Positions 41,572-50,247 of a DNA stretch of 64,000 bases are shown here, one piece after another. The stretch covers positions 992,001 through 1,056,000 of the forward strand of contig NZ_CP046452.1 in NCBI RefSeq assembly GCF_009734385.1, given 5' to 3'. The position numbers and the translations under genes were made by a program. The notes beneath the pieces are model-generated. The model worked only from the letters and a program-made list of their open reading frames with translations. It was not told the DNA's origin and ran no database searches. Positions within the stretch are counted from its first letter, which is position 1. Each line of letters starts with the position of its first letter. Source of the DNA: Corynebacterium kalinowskii (GTDB taxonomy: Bacteria; Actinomycetota; Actinomycetes; Mycobacteriales; Mycobacteriaceae).

Positions 41572-41593
41572 TTTGGTAAACAGCGTTGCCAAA
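41572..41593 (-). promoter_or_regulatory. Candidate operator of the double TetR gene
   Basis: TTTGGTAA-N6-TTGCCAAA is a near-perfect dyad about 75 bp upstream of the regulator start, and a further half-site TTTGCCAAAC occurs at its start. The arrangement suits an autoregulating TetR-type protein; it also lies 36 bp before tRNA-Glu copy 2. Confidence 0.42.
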
Positions 41594-41628
41594 GTTTAAT
41601 ATTGCTGAGTCGTAACAGTAACGAACAT

Positions 41629-41701
41629 GCCCCGTTCGTCTAGCGGCCTAGGACGCCGGCCTCTCACGCCGGTAACACGGGTTCAAATCCCGTACGGGGT
41701 A
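41629..41701 (+). tRNA. tRNA-Glu (CUC), copy 2
   Basis: Base-for-base identical to the tRNA at 36735-36807; identity extends one base upstream and four bases downstream, a 78-bp direct repeat. It lies on the opposite strand to the double-TetR genes on either side. Confidence 0.96.
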
Positions 41702-41708
41702 CAAACTT

Positions 41709-41748
41709 AAAGGCAGTCAGTTTCAGAAACTGACTGCCTTTAGCTTTT
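41709..41748 (+). terminator. Terminator after tRNA-Glu copy 2
   Basis: AAAGGCAGTCAGTTTC (41709-41724) is fully complementary to GAAACTGACTGCCTTT (41726-41741), then AGCTTTTT. It may also serve the convergent gene that ends at 41763. Confidence 0.9.
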
Positions 41749-41762
41749 TCACGACAAGCCGC

Positions 41763-42977
41763 CTAGTCGTCAGTCCCGTCGAAGTATTCGGGACCGAGTC
41801 CTGCGATAATACATTCCACTGAACCGGTGATACATGCCCAGCGGGCCTCCTCTGGGATCTGTTTCCAGAATCCTTGAGAGGCGAGGAATCCAGCTCCGTG
41901 GCCGTACGACCACGCCGCAATAGTCTGCTCGAAAAGCGACCATTGATTTGCGCTGCCGCCGAGCTCGATGATGGCTTGCTCTACTAATCTCATCAAAATC
42001 GAAAGTGTGTCATAGTTTTGAAAATCGTCCGCTATCGGAGCTGGAACAATCGATCCGGATGACACGAACGTCAATGCGCTCAGCGCTTGAGGATCATGGA
42101 CGGAAAAGTTGACGTACCCGATGGCAAGGGCTTTCATCTTTTGGGCGGCGGTGGCCGATTCTGGCAGCGCATCGAGTTCAGCGAGCAACGCTTCCTTGGC
42201 CTTGCTATCAATGTAGTCTTCGAGCTCACGGATGAAAGCGACATCGCCGTCGAAAAGCCTGAGCGCCCTGATATCGATTCCCGCGCGCCGAATAGAGGCA
42301 TCGAGCGTGAGACCGTCGGGTCCCTCGTGGCAGTATTGTTCGATGGCAGCTTGGAACAGAAGCGTTTTGACGTCGCAGTCTGAGGCAGGACTTGCTGGGA
42401 TCCCGGTTGGCTCGTGGGGGCCGAAGTTTTCAATGCGTTGGGTTTTGAAGGAGCTGCGGACCATTCGCATAATCCCACGCAGCAGCTGGCGTTTGACCAT
42501 GGGCAGTAGGAGCCGAACTTGGCCGAATGCCGCGATATGAGCGAAACCGATACTTAGTGATACAAACGCGGTGCGTTTGTAATTCCACAGTGGGTCGGTG
42601 ATGCCCACTGTGGCTTCGTTCACGAGAACTTCAAAGGGGTGCTCACTGTTCGGCCACGGCCTGCTGATCAGCGCATTAAAGCAGTGCTTTTCTGACTGGG
42701 AGAAATTGAACGTCCCCTCGGCGATGCTGCACAAGCGATCGATGAGCGTATCCGCCGGATCGTAGGTCACGTATGACCGCATACGTTGTGCGAGATGGTC
42801 CAAAAGTCCCCGGTCGAATACTTCGGCGGTGGGGAACAGCGCTCGAGCCTGAGAAAGAGAAATGTCTACCTCGGCGGCTGCAGCGGAGACGGTAGCGCTG
42901 TCAAAGCCCTTCACGCTCGCCAAATAAGCTCCAGCTGTGAGCAAACGCTCGGTAGGAGTTATTGCCGGAAAAAACAT
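41763..42977 (-). CDS. Second fused double TetR-like regulator
   Basis: A 404-residue paralogue of the 40112-41500 protein. Half 1: TERLLTAGAYLASVKGFDSATVSAAAAEVDISLSQARALFP region forms the HTH, with GFAHIAAFGQVRLL in the ligand domain. Half 2 starts near residue 207 (LTLDASIRRAGIDIRALRLF) and has SYGHGAGFLASQGFWKQI. The shared spacing of both halves shows a common double-domain ancestor. GAGGA lies about 10 nt before the ATG. Target genes unknown. Confidence 0.74.
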   Translation of the reverse strand: MFFPAITPTERLLTAGAYLASVKGFDSATVSAAAAEVDISLSQARALFPTAEVFDRGLLDHLAQRMRSYVTYDPADTLIDRLCSIAEGTFNFSQSEKHCFNALISRPWPNSEHPFEVLVNEATVGITDPLWNYKRTAFVSLSIGFAHIAAFGQVRLLLPMVKRQLLRGIMRMVRSSFKTQRIENFGPHEPTGIPASPASDCDVKTLLFQAAIEQYCHEGPDGLTLDASIRRAGIDIRALRLFDGDVAFIRELEDYIDSKAKEALLAELDALPESATAAQKMKALAIGYVNFSVHDPQALSALTFVSSGSIVPAPIADDFQNYDTLSILMRLVEQAIIELGGSANQWSLFEQTIAAWSYGHGAGFLASQGFWKQIPEEARWACITGSVECIIAGLGPEYFDGTDD

Positions 42978-43020
42978 GAGTGGCGGATCCTCACAAGGCT
43001 AACCGAACCTGATTACAGAA

Positions 43021-43725
43021 CTATCTAATCCAGTGTAGCAATGCTGATAATCCGATAGCAGCTGTTGTGCGCCAGGAATAGTCAGATATGGGGGTAAGTG
43101 AGGTCGGATCTGGTGAGATCTCTAACACGTGACGAGCCAACAAGGGCAGCGACGCGGCTGGCTGCACGATGCCGGAAGTGCCCACGACGATGAGCAAGTC
43201 GCAGTCGCGAATCAGTTCTTCTGCCCGGTTCCATTCCTTGGAAGGCAGCATCTCCCCAAACCATACGACTCCAGGTCGAATGAGGTTCTCGCACAGTGGG
43301 CAACTGATGAGTTCATTGGTCAGGGGGCCGCGGTAGGGGCGAGCACACATGGTGCAGCGGAACTCAAACAAACTTCCGTGCAGGTGAACTACGTCCTCGG
43401 CTCCGCCGCGTTCGTGCAGATCATCAATGTTTTGCGTGATGACAGGAATTCCCGCAAGTGCACGGTGGCCCGCATTTGGCTCAGCCTGGGCTGCTTGTTC
43501 GCGTCGAGCCAGGTACCACTGCCACATTGGCTCGGGGTCGCGTGCCCATGCGTCGATGCTCGCCATGGCTGTGGGGTCGACGTTCTCCCACAACCCGGAC
43601 TTTGGGCTGCGATACGTTGCCAGCCCGGACTCGGCGCTCATACCGGCGCCGGTGAATGCAACGATGGAGCTCGCCTTATCGACGAGCCTTCGCGCAGCTT
43701 CCGGGATGATAAGTTCTTGCGTCAC
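43021..43725 (-). CDS. cobB: NAD-dependent protein deacylase (sirtuin)
   Basis: A 234-residue sirtuin. GAGMSAESGLATYR binds NAD, TQNIDDLHERGG and LHGSLFEF carry the catalytic histidine, and CTMC...CPLC are the four zinc cysteines. It removes acyl groups from lysines of metabolic enzymes. It lies 10 bp downstream of ltbR on the same strand and may be co-transcribed with it. Confidence 0.93.
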   Translation of the reverse strand: MTQELIIPEAARRLVDKASSIVAFTGAGMSAESGLATYRSPKSGLWENVDPTAMASIDAWARDPEPMWQWYLARREQAAQAEPNAGHRALAGIPVITQNIDDLHERGGAEDVVHLHGSLFEFRCTMCARPYRGPLTNELISCPLCENLIRPGVVWFGEMLPSKEWNRAEELIRDCDLLIVVGTSGIVQPAASLPLLARHVLEISPDPTSLTPISDYSWRTTAAIGLSALLHWIR

Positions 43726-43735
43726 ATATCTGACT

Positions 43736-44449
43736 CTACGACACGAGTTGATTGGCCGCTTCGGTCAGCAATGAGCCCCACTTTTCGCCGGCATCGCGCG
43801 GGAAACGTGCGTCCAGGCCGGAAATCGACAGTGCCGCGACGATTGCACCATTGCCATTGAAGACCGGCACGGATACGGAGGCAAGGCCAGGCTCGCGTTC
43901 GGAGAAGGATACCGCCCAGCCATCGGAACGCACTTGTTCCAGGTCTGCTGCGGTGAAGGGGGCGTCGGCAAGCACGCGCGCCCTGATCTCGTCGGTGCCG
44001 AAGGCAGCGAAAACACGCGCGGCAGAACCTGCGGTGAGCGAGAGGCGCGAGCCCACGGGCACCGTGTTGTGGAGGCCGGAGCTTGGTTCCACGGAGGCGA
44101 CGCAGAGGCGGGTGTTTCCGGAAATGCGGTAGAGCTGCACGGATTCGCCGGTGGCTTCCATAATCTGGTGCATGAGCGGGGTGGCGGCTTCGATGAGGAG
44201 ATCGCCGTGGCCGGCGCTCAGGGAAACCAGTCCAGGTCCGATGCGCCAGCGACCATCCTCGGTGCGGGAGAGGAATTCGTGGGCCTCGAGCGCGGTGGCT
44301 AGGCGGTGTGTGGTGGCTCGGGGGAGTCTGGTGTCATCGCACAGCTGCGCCAAGGAGCGCGGGCCATCGGCGACGGCGTGCAAGATCAGTACCGAGCGGT
44401 CGAGCACCTTAATTCCGCTTGAAATCTCGCCTATGCTATCGTGTTCCAT
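43736..44449 (-). CDS. ltbR: IclR-type regulator of leucine genes
   Basis: A 237-residue IclR-family protein: N-terminal winged HTH (SLAQLCDDTRLPRATTHRLATALEAH region, about residues 31-58) and a C-terminal effector domain. It is divergent from leuCD, the position of LtbR, which represses leucine and tryptophan synthesis genes in C. glutamicum. The start overlaps promoter sequence (TATCAT close to the ATG). Confidence 0.92.
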   Translation of the reverse strand: MEHDSIGEISSGIKVLDRSVLILHAVADGPRSLAQLCDDTRLPRATTHRLATALEAHEFLSRTEDGRWRIGPGLVSLSAGHGDLLIEAATPLMHQIMEATGESVQLYRISGNTRLCVASVEPSSGLHNTVPVGSRLSLTAGSAARVFAAFGTDEIRARVLADAPFTAADLEQVRSDGWAVSFSEREPGLASVSVPVFNGNGAIVAALSISGLDARFPRDAGEKWGSLLTEAANQLVS

Positions 44450-44529
44450 GCTATGATACTAACATCTCAATATATGGAATTCAATCCGTAATGGGATTTA
44501 ATTAGTCACGAGGGACAAGGAGACGCACA
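44450..44529. promoter_or_regulatory. ltbR-leuC divergent promoter region
   Basis: 80 bp of AT-rich DNA between the two starts, with GGAATTC and AATATATGG around 44467-44480. The LtbR operator known from relatives should be here; I cannot delimit it from sequence alone. Confidence 0.45.
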
Positions 44530-45948
44530 ATGGGTAGAGGATTGACCCTGGCGGAAAAGGTCTGGAACGACCACATCGTAACAAAAGGTGAGGACGGCTC
44601 GCCCGACCTCATTTACATCGATCTACACCTTGTCCATGAAGTGACGTCCCCGCAGGCTTTCGACGGCCTCCGCCTGGCCGGCCGCAAGGTACGCCGCCCG
44701 GATCTGACCATCGCCACTGAGGATCACAACGTTCCCACTGTCGGCGTTAAGACTGGCGCAATTGAAGAGATCAAGGACATGATCTCGCGCACACAGGTGG
44801 AAACGCTGCGCAAAAACGCAGCGGAATTCGGGATCCGTCTGCACCCGATGGGCGACATTGAACAAGGCATCGTCCACGTCGTCGGCCCGCAGCTGGGACT
44901 GACCCAGCCCGGCATGACCGTCGTCTGCGGCGACTCCCACACCTCCACCCACGGCGCCTTCGGATCCATCGCCATGGGCATCGGCACCTCCGAGGTTGAG
45001 CACGTGCTCGCCACCCAAACGCTGCCGCTCAAGCCGTTCAAGACCATGGCGGTCAACGTCTCTGGCGAGCTTGCCGACGGCGTGTCCGCGAAAGACTTGA
45101 TCCTGGCGATTATCGCCCAGATCGGCACCGGCGGCGGCCAGGGCCACATCATCGAATACCGTGGTGAAGCCATCGAGAAGCTGTCGATGGAAGCCCGCAT
45201 GACCATCTGCAACATGTCCATCGAGGCCGGTGCCCGCGCTGGCATGATCGCTCCCGATGAGACAACCTTCGAGTTTTTGAAGGGGCGCCCGCACGCACCG
45301 AAGGGCGCGGACTGGGACGCAGCAGTGAAGTACTGGAAGTCGTTGCGCACCGATGACGACGCAGCCTTTGACACCGTGATCGAAATCGACGGAGCCGCCC
45401 TCACCCCATTCGTCACCTGGGGTACCAACCCTGGGCAGGGCTTGCCACTGAGCGCTTCCGTGCCAGTTCCGGAAGACATCGCCGAAGACTCCGAGCGCGC
45501 TGCGGCTGAAAAGGCTATCGCGTACATGGGTCTGGAGCCTGGCCAGCCGCTGCGGGAGATCAAGATTGATACCGTCTTCGTGGGCTCCTGCACCAACGGT
45601 CGCCTCGAAGACCTGCGCACTGCTGCCCAGATTGTGGCAGGGCGATCCATTGCAGAGGGCACCCGCATGCTGGTTGTCCCGGGATCTGCGCGCGTCCGCG
45701 AGCAAGCCGTCGCCGAGGGCCTGGACAAGGTCTTCGAAGAATTCGGCGCTGAGTTCCGCGCACCGGGTTGCTCCATGTGCCTGGGCATGAACCCAGACCA
45801 GCTTGCCCCTGGTGAGCGTTCCGCTTCCACCTCGAACCGAAACTTCGAGGGGCGCCAGGGCGTCGGCGGACGCACCCACCTCGTGTCCCCAGCAGTAGCC
45901 GCCGCCACCGCGGTCACCGGCTACCTGTCCAGCCCAGCAGATCTGTAA
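44530..45948 (+). CDS. leuC: 3-isopropylmalate dehydratase large subunit
   Basis: A 472-residue aconitase-superfamily enzyme. The [4Fe-4S] ligands lie in [10 protein letters not shown] and [23 protein letters not shown] and the N-terminal LAEKVWNDH are typical. With LeuD it converts 2- to 3-isopropylmalate. AAGGAG precedes the ATG; leuD follows after 9 bp. Confidence 0.97.
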   Translation: MGRGLTLAEKVWNDHIVTKGEDGSPDLIYIDLHLVHEVTSPQAFDGLRLAGRKVRRPDLTIATEDHNVPTVGVKTGAIEEIKDMISRTQVETLRKNAAEFGIRLHPMGDIEQGIVHVVGPQLGLTQPGMTVVCGDSHTSTHGAFGSIAMGIGTSEVEHVLATQTLPLKPFKTMAVNVSGELADGVSAKDLILAIIAQIGTGGGQGHIIEYRGEAIEKLSMEARMTICNMSIEAGARAGMIAPDETTFEFLKGRPHAPKGADWDAAVKYWKSLRTDDDAAFDTVIEIDGAALTPFVTWGTNPGQGLPLSASVPVPEDIAEDSERAAAEKAIAYMGLEPGQPLREIKIDTVFVGSCTNGRLEDLRTAAQIVAGRSIAEGTRMLVVPGSARVREQAVAEGLDKVFEEFGAEFRAPGCSMCLGMNPDQLAPGERSASTSNRNFEGRQGVGGRTHLVSPAVAAATAVTGYLSSPADL

Positions 45949-45957
45949 GGAGCAGTC

Positions 45958-46545
45958 ATGGAAAAGTTCACCACGCACACCGGTGTTGGCGTTCCGCTCA
46001 CCGCGTCCAACGTAGACACTGACCAAATCATCCCAGCTGTCTTCCTGAAGCGCGTCACCCGCACGGGCTTTGACGATGGTCTATTCGCTTCCTGGCGCAA
46101 GGACCCATCGTTCGTTCTCAACCAAGATGCCTACAAGTCTGGCTCCGTCCTCGTCGCCGGCCCCGACTTCGGTACCGGTTCCTCCCGCGAGCACGCCGTC
46201 TGGGCGCTTATGGACTACGGCTTCCGCGTCGTCATCTCCTCCCGATTCGCTGATATCTTCCGCGGCAACTCCGGCAAATCCGGTCTGCTGGCAGCCCAGT
46301 GCTCCCAGGAAGACGTGGAACTGCTGTGGAAGCTCATGGAGGCCCAGCCAGGCCTTCCCTTGACCGTGAATCTGGAAGAGCGCACCATCTCTGCTGACGG
46401 CGTGATCGTGCAATTCGAGATCGACGACTACACCCGCTGGCGCCTGATGGAGGGCCTCGACGACATCAGCCTCACCCTGCGCGACGAAGAGGCAATCTCT
46501 ACGTTTGAAGCCGCGCGGCCTGCATTCAAGCCGGAGACGCTATGA
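45958..46545 (+). CDS. leuD: 3-isopropylmalate dehydratase small subunit
   Basis: A 195-residue swivel-domain subunit with [15 protein letters not shown] and [17 protein letters not shown], the substrate-binding motifs. AAGGAG lies before the ATG. Its last four bases overlap the next gene (ATGA), an arrangement that ties a carboxymuconolactone-decarboxylase-like protein to leucine synthesis. Confidence 0.96.
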   Translation: MEKFTTHTGVGVPLTASNVDTDQIIPAVFLKRVTRTGFDDGLFASWRKDPSFVLNQDAYKSGSVLVAGPDFGTGSSREHAVWALMDYGFRVVISSRFADIFRGNSGKSGLLAAQCSQEDVELLWKLMEAQPGLPLTVNLEERTISADGVIVQFEIDDYTRWRLMEGLDDISLTLRDEEAISTFEAARPAFKPETL

Positions 46546-46919
46546 GTTACGAAGACGGCATCCGGATTCGACGCGAAGTCATGGGCGATGACTTCGTCGA
46601 TGCCGCCCTCGCCCGCAACGCCGGCACCGACGGCGAAGAGCTCCAAAAGCACATCACCGCTACCGTGTGGGGCACCGTGTGGGATCGTGACGGCCTGTCG
46701 CGTCGCGACCGCAGCCTGCTGAACATCGGCATGCTGGTCGCGCTGCGCGCCACGGAGGAACTGCGCGGACATGTCCGGGGCGCACTGGCCAACGGCCTGA
46801 CTCGCGAAGAGATTACCGAGGCGATCATCCACGCGTCCGGCTACTGCGGCGCACCGGCAGCGCTGTCCGCCATGAAGGTTGCGCAAGAGGTCCTGGAAGC
46901 GGAGTTGGGTCCTAAATAG
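46542..46919 (+). CDS. Carboxymuconolactone decarboxylase-like (AhpD-like) protein
   Basis: A 125-residue all-helical protein of the CMD family. [42 protein letters not shown] and [15 protein letters not shown] match PcaC-type 4-carboxymuconolactone decarboxylases. Only one cysteine is present in the GYCGAP motif, so the CxxC of AhpD peroxidases is missing. No other aromatic-degradation gene is nearby. Coupled to leuD. Confidence 0.85.
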   Translation: MSYEDGIRIRREVMGDDFVDAALARNAGTDGEELQKHITATVWGTVWDRDGLSRRDRSLLNIGMLVALRATEELRGHVRGALANGLTREEITEAIIHASGYCGAPAALSAMKVAQEVLEAELGPK

Positions 46920-46928
46920 CCGATCTGG

Positions 46929-47939
46929 CTACTTCACCGGCAACGCGCTGGCAAGGTAGTCAGCGCCGGTCAGCTCACCATTATTGAAGCTGAGCACCCA
47001 GACGGAACCCTTCTTGCACGGAATCTCATCCAACGGCAGGCGGCCGGCCGCGGACAGGCTTGCGATCATGTCTGGGATGATCGTGCCCTGAGCCACCACC
47101 ACGGAGGTGCCGCCAGCGGCGATGATCTCCTCAAAGCGTCGCTGTGCATTCACCATCTCGCCGAGCCACGCATCGTCGCCGAACAGCGGATCAACGATGG
47201 TTTCCACGCCGAGCTCGTCGGCGATCGGCGCGGCGGTTGCCTGGCAGCGGTCGGGCAGCGCCGAGTAGACGGCGGTGGGGTGGAACGGCAGCAGCATCGG
47301 GACCAGCATCTCTGCTTGTCGACGCCCCTTCTTATCCAGCGGCCGAAGATTGTCATCTCCGGCCCAGGCCCGCCGGTCATGAGCCTTGGCATGGCGAACA
47401 TAGAGGATGCGGGTGGTCGCTGGCAGGCGGAAGCGCTTTTCTGCCTTGGCCAGGACGTTGCGGTCGACTTCGTAAGACAGCAATTCCATCGCTTCGGAGA
47501 TCGAGACCCAACGGATCTCGTCCACCTCATTGTTGGGGGTGAACTCGCCGCCGAGGACTTCGCCGGTCCAGTAGTAGACCACCTTGGTGCGGTCGAGGAC
47601 CGGGTAGGTGACCTTGCCGAGGAGTTTGCCGAGGCGCACGTCGTAGCCAGTTTCCTCGAAGATTTCTCGATGAGCGGTAACTGGGAGGGATTCGCCTGGG
47701 TCAACTTTGCCCTTGGCCAGGGACCAGTCGTCGTAGAACGGGCGGTGGATGACTGCGATTTCGATGGAGTCAAGGGAAGACACATCACCACGCCAAAGGA
47801 CGGCGCCGGCGGCCAGGGTGGAGCGCTTGAATTCCTTAGCTGGTTCCGCGATGATCTGCTGGAAACGCCCGGTCACCGCGAGATCATTGTCCACATCCTT
47901 GTCGTTTTCGTGACGATGCTTCGCAACATTCTTCGACAT
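46929..47939 (-). CDS. Nudix hydrolase-histidine phosphatase fusion (MutT1-like)
   Basis: A 336-residue two-domain protein. The Nudix box GKVDPGESLPVTAHREIFEETGY begins at about residue 76. The C-terminal half (from about residue 178) is a histidine phosphatase domain with YVRHAKAHDR. This matches mycobacterial MutT1, which hydrolyses 8-oxo-(d)GTP and other nucleotides in two steps. It is divergent from gpsA and convergent with the CMD gene. Confidence 0.87.
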   Translation of the reverse strand: MSKNVAKHRHENDKDVDNDLAVTGRFQQIIAEPAKEFKRSTLAAGAVLWRGDVSSLDSIEIAVIHRPFYDDWSLAKGKVDPGESLPVTAHREIFEETGYDVRLGKLLGKVTYPVLDRTKVVYYWTGEVLGGEFTPNNEVDEIRWVSISEAMELLSYEVDRNVLAKAEKRFRLPATTRILYVRHAKAHDRRAWAGDDNLRPLDKKGRRQAEMLVPMLLPFHPTAVYSALPDRCQATAAPIADELGVETIVDPLFGDDAWLGEMVNAQRRFEEIIAAGGTSVVVAQGTIIPDMIASLSAAGRLPLDEIPCKKGSVWVLSFNNGELTGADYLASALPVK

Positions 47940-47968
47940 GGGCTCAATCCTTCGCTGACTTAACTAAG

Positions 47969-47991
47969 CTGACCCCTAAGATAAGGGTCAG
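47969..47991. promoter_or_regulatory. 23-bp inverted repeat between the MutT1-like gene and gpsA
   Basis: CTGACCCCTA and TAAGGGTCAG pair at nine of ten positions around AGA. It covers a possible -10 of the leftward gene and lies within the 138-bp divergent spacer, so it may be an operator. Confidence 0.42.
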
Positions 47992-48077
47992 TATTTGTCA
48001 CTATCTTTGTCGACTCTTCGGCAAAGTGCACGTTCGGCGCGCCGAGTGTGCTGAATAACAACAGGAAGGCTGGTCCC

Positions 48078-49076
48078 ATGGTCAAGGTCGCAGTGATGGG
48101 CGCAGGATCGTGGGGCACGACGATCGCGAAAGTATTCGCAGATGCGGGAAACACCGTCACCCTGTGGGCGCGCCGCGAGGTGCAAGCGCAGCGAATTCAG
48201 ATCACCCGGGAAAATCCCGAGTACCTGCCGTCTTTGATTCTCCCGCCGTCGATAAGCGCTACCGCCGACGCCGCCCGCGCGCTGGACACCGCAGACATCG
48301 TAGTGCTGGCGGTGCCGTCGCAGACCTTGCGCACAAATCTGGAGGCCTGGCGCGAGCTGATTCCGGGGGATGCGTCGCTGCTATCGCTGGCCAAAGGTGT
48401 CGAGCGGGATACGAATCTGCGGATGTCCGAGCTGATCGCGGAGGTGACCGGGGCGGATCCGAGTCGGGTGGCGGTGCTCTCGGGGCCGAACCTGGCTCGT
48501 GAAGTGGCGCTGGAGCAACCGGCGGCCACTGTGATTGCGTGCCCGGATGAAAACCGTGCGAAGCTGATTCAGGCGGCTGCGGCGGCGCCGTACTTCCGCC
48601 CGTACACGAACACGGATGTGGTGGGCTGCGAGATCGGCGGCGCCTGCAAGAATGTCATCGCGCTGGCGTGTGGCATGGCCGTGGGCAAAGGGCTGGGGGA
48701 GAACACCCTAGCCACCCTGATCACCCGTGGCTTGGCGGAGATTACCCGCCTGGGTGTGGCGCTCGGCGCTGATGCCCGGACGTTCTCGGGCCTTGCGGGG
48801 CTCGGCGACCTCGTGGCTACCTGTTCCTCACCGCTGTCCCGTAACCGCACATTTGGTGAGCGCTTGGGCCGCGGGCAGACCCTCGACCAGGCGCGCGCGG
48901 CGACGAACGGGCAGGTCGCGGAGGGTGTGATCGCTTCGGTGGCAGTGGCATCGCTGGCGAAGGCACACGGGGTAGACATGCCGATCACCGACGCCGTGCA
49001 CGCCGTGTGCCACGAGGACATGGCCGTTGCAGACATGATTTCCGCGCTGATGGGACGATCCAAAAAGTCCGAGTAG
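48078..49076 (+). CDS. gpsA: Glycerol-3-phosphate dehydrogenase [NAD(P)+]
   Basis: A 332-residue enzyme that makes sn-glycerol 3-phosphate for phospholipids. The Rossmann motif is [17 protein letters not shown] (residues 8-24); [11 protein letters not shown] and [17 protein letters not shown] carry catalytic residues. ATG 48078 follows CAGGAAGG. ddl follows after 13 bp. Confidence 0.95.
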   Translation: MVKVAVMGAGSWGTTIAKVFADAGNTVTLWARREVQAQRIQITRENPEYLPSLILPPSISATADAARALDTADIVVLAVPSQTLRTNLEAWRELIPGDASLLSLAKGVERDTNLRMSELIAEVTGADPSRVAVLSGPNLAREVALEQPAATVIACPDENRAKLIQAAAAAPYFRPYTNTDVVGCEIGGACKNVIALACGMAVGKGLGENTLATLITRGLAEITRLGVALGADARTFSGLAGLGDLVATCSSPLSRNRTFGERLGRGQTLDQARAATNGQVAEGVIASVAVASLAKAHGVDMPITDAVHAVCHEDMAVADMISALMGRSKKSE

Positions 49077-49089
49077 TAACATCGTCTCC

Positions 49090-50160
49090 GTGACCAATCG
49101 CATCAAAGTAGCAGTCGTTTACGGAGGCCGCAGCTCCGAGCACTCCGTCTCCTGTGTATCCGCAGGAGCAATCATGAGCCACATCGACTCGGACAAGTAC
49201 GAGGTCATCCCCGTGGGCATCACGCAGGACGGCCGGTGGACCGTCGGGGAGTCCGACCCGGCCCGCCTCCAGCGCGACGGCCGCGAGCTTCCTACCGTGA
49301 CCTTCACTCGGTCCCTCAGCCTATCGATGGAGCCTGCCACCAAGGGCCAGCTCAGGTTCGAAGACGGCACGCTCTTTGCGACGGCCGATGTCGTTTTTCC
49401 TATCCTCCACGGGCGTTTCGGTGAGGACGGCACCATCCAGGGCATGTTCGAGCTCTCCGGCATCCCATTCGTTGGCCCGGGTGTGCTCTCGTCCGCTAAC
49501 GGTATGGACAAGGAGTACACCAAGAAGCTGGCGGCGGCCGAGGGGCTGCCGATTGGTCGCGAAGTCATCCTGCGCGGGCGCACCTTCTTGTCGGAAGCGG
49601 AACAGGATCTGCTTGGCCTGCCGGTGTTCGTGAAGCCTGCCCGCGGCGGTTCCTCTATCGGCATTTCTCGAGTGACCTCGTGGGACGACCTGCCCGCCGC
49701 AGTCGAGCTGGCGTTGGAACACGATGCGAAGGTGATTGTGGAGGCCGAGATCATCGGCTCCGAGGTGGAATGCGGCGTGCTGCAGTACCCAGACGGCACC
49801 CTCGTGGCTTCTTATCCATCGATGCTGCAGGGAACTGACTCTTCAGATGAAGGCTTCTACGGCTTTGACACCAAGTATCTCGATGACATCGTCACCGCTA
49901 AGATTCCAGCCCCACTTCCACCAGCCACCCTGGAATTGGTGCAGTCTCTGGCGATTGAGACTTTCAAGGCGTTGAACTGCGATGGTTTGGCCCGCGTCGA
50001 CTTCTTCGTTACCGACAAAGGCCCGGTTCTCAATGAGATCAACACCATGCCGGGCTTCACGCCGATCTCGATGTACCCGCAGATGTTCGCCGCCTCAGGA
50101 GTGGCGTACACCGACCTTCTGGACATCCTGATTCAGCGCGCACTGGTACGGCATAGCTAG
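49090..50160 (+). CDS. ddl: D-alanine-D-alanine ligase
   Basis: A 356-residue ATP-grasp enzyme that makes the D-Ala-D-Ala end of peptidoglycan precursors. YGGRSSEHSVS near the N-terminus, FVKPARGGSSIGIS for ATP, RVDFF and NEINTMPGFTPISMYPQM (metal and omega-loop) are present. It starts at GTG 49090; TAACAT (49077-49082) ends 7 nt before, suggesting its own leaderless transcript. A long inverted repeat follows. Confidence 0.96.
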   Translation: MTNRIKVAVVYGGRSSEHSVSCVSAGAIMSHIDSDKYEVIPVGITQDGRWTVGESDPARLQRDGRELPTVTFTRSLSLSMEPATKGQLRFEDGTLFATADVVFPILHGRFGEDGTIQGMFELSGIPFVGPGVLSSANGMDKEYTKKLAAAEGLPIGREVILRGRTFLSEAEQDLLGLPVFVKPARGGSSIGISRVTSWDDLPAAVELALEHDAKVIVEAEIIGSEVECGVLQYPDGTLVASYPSMLQGTDSSDEGFYGFDTKYLDDIVTAKIPAPLPPATLELVQSLAIETFKALNCDGLARVDFFVTDKGPVLNEINTMPGFTPISMYPQMFAASGVAYTDLLDILIQRALVRHS

Positions 50161-50173
50161 GGGCGATTGTTAA

Positions 50174-50236
50174 GAAATTTCCCCCGTGAGAATGTCAAAT
50201 ATGTGCTGATTCTGACATTCTCACGGGGGAAATTTC
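50174..50236. repeat. Perfect 24-bp inverted repeat after ddl
   Basis: Arms 50174-50197 and 50213-50236 are exactly complementary, with a 15-nt loop. Each arm contains a C5/G5 block and AAATTT. It lies between convergent genes (ddl and the DUF3515 gene) and is probably a two-way transcription end, though no T run follows outside the stem. Confidence 0.8.
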
Positions 50237-50247
50237 ATTGGATCGAT

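Noticed and set aside
36734..41705. The segment as an integrative element with attL/attR
   Set aside because: No integrase, excisionase or transfer gene is present and both repeats are complete tRNA genes; kept only as a possible island.
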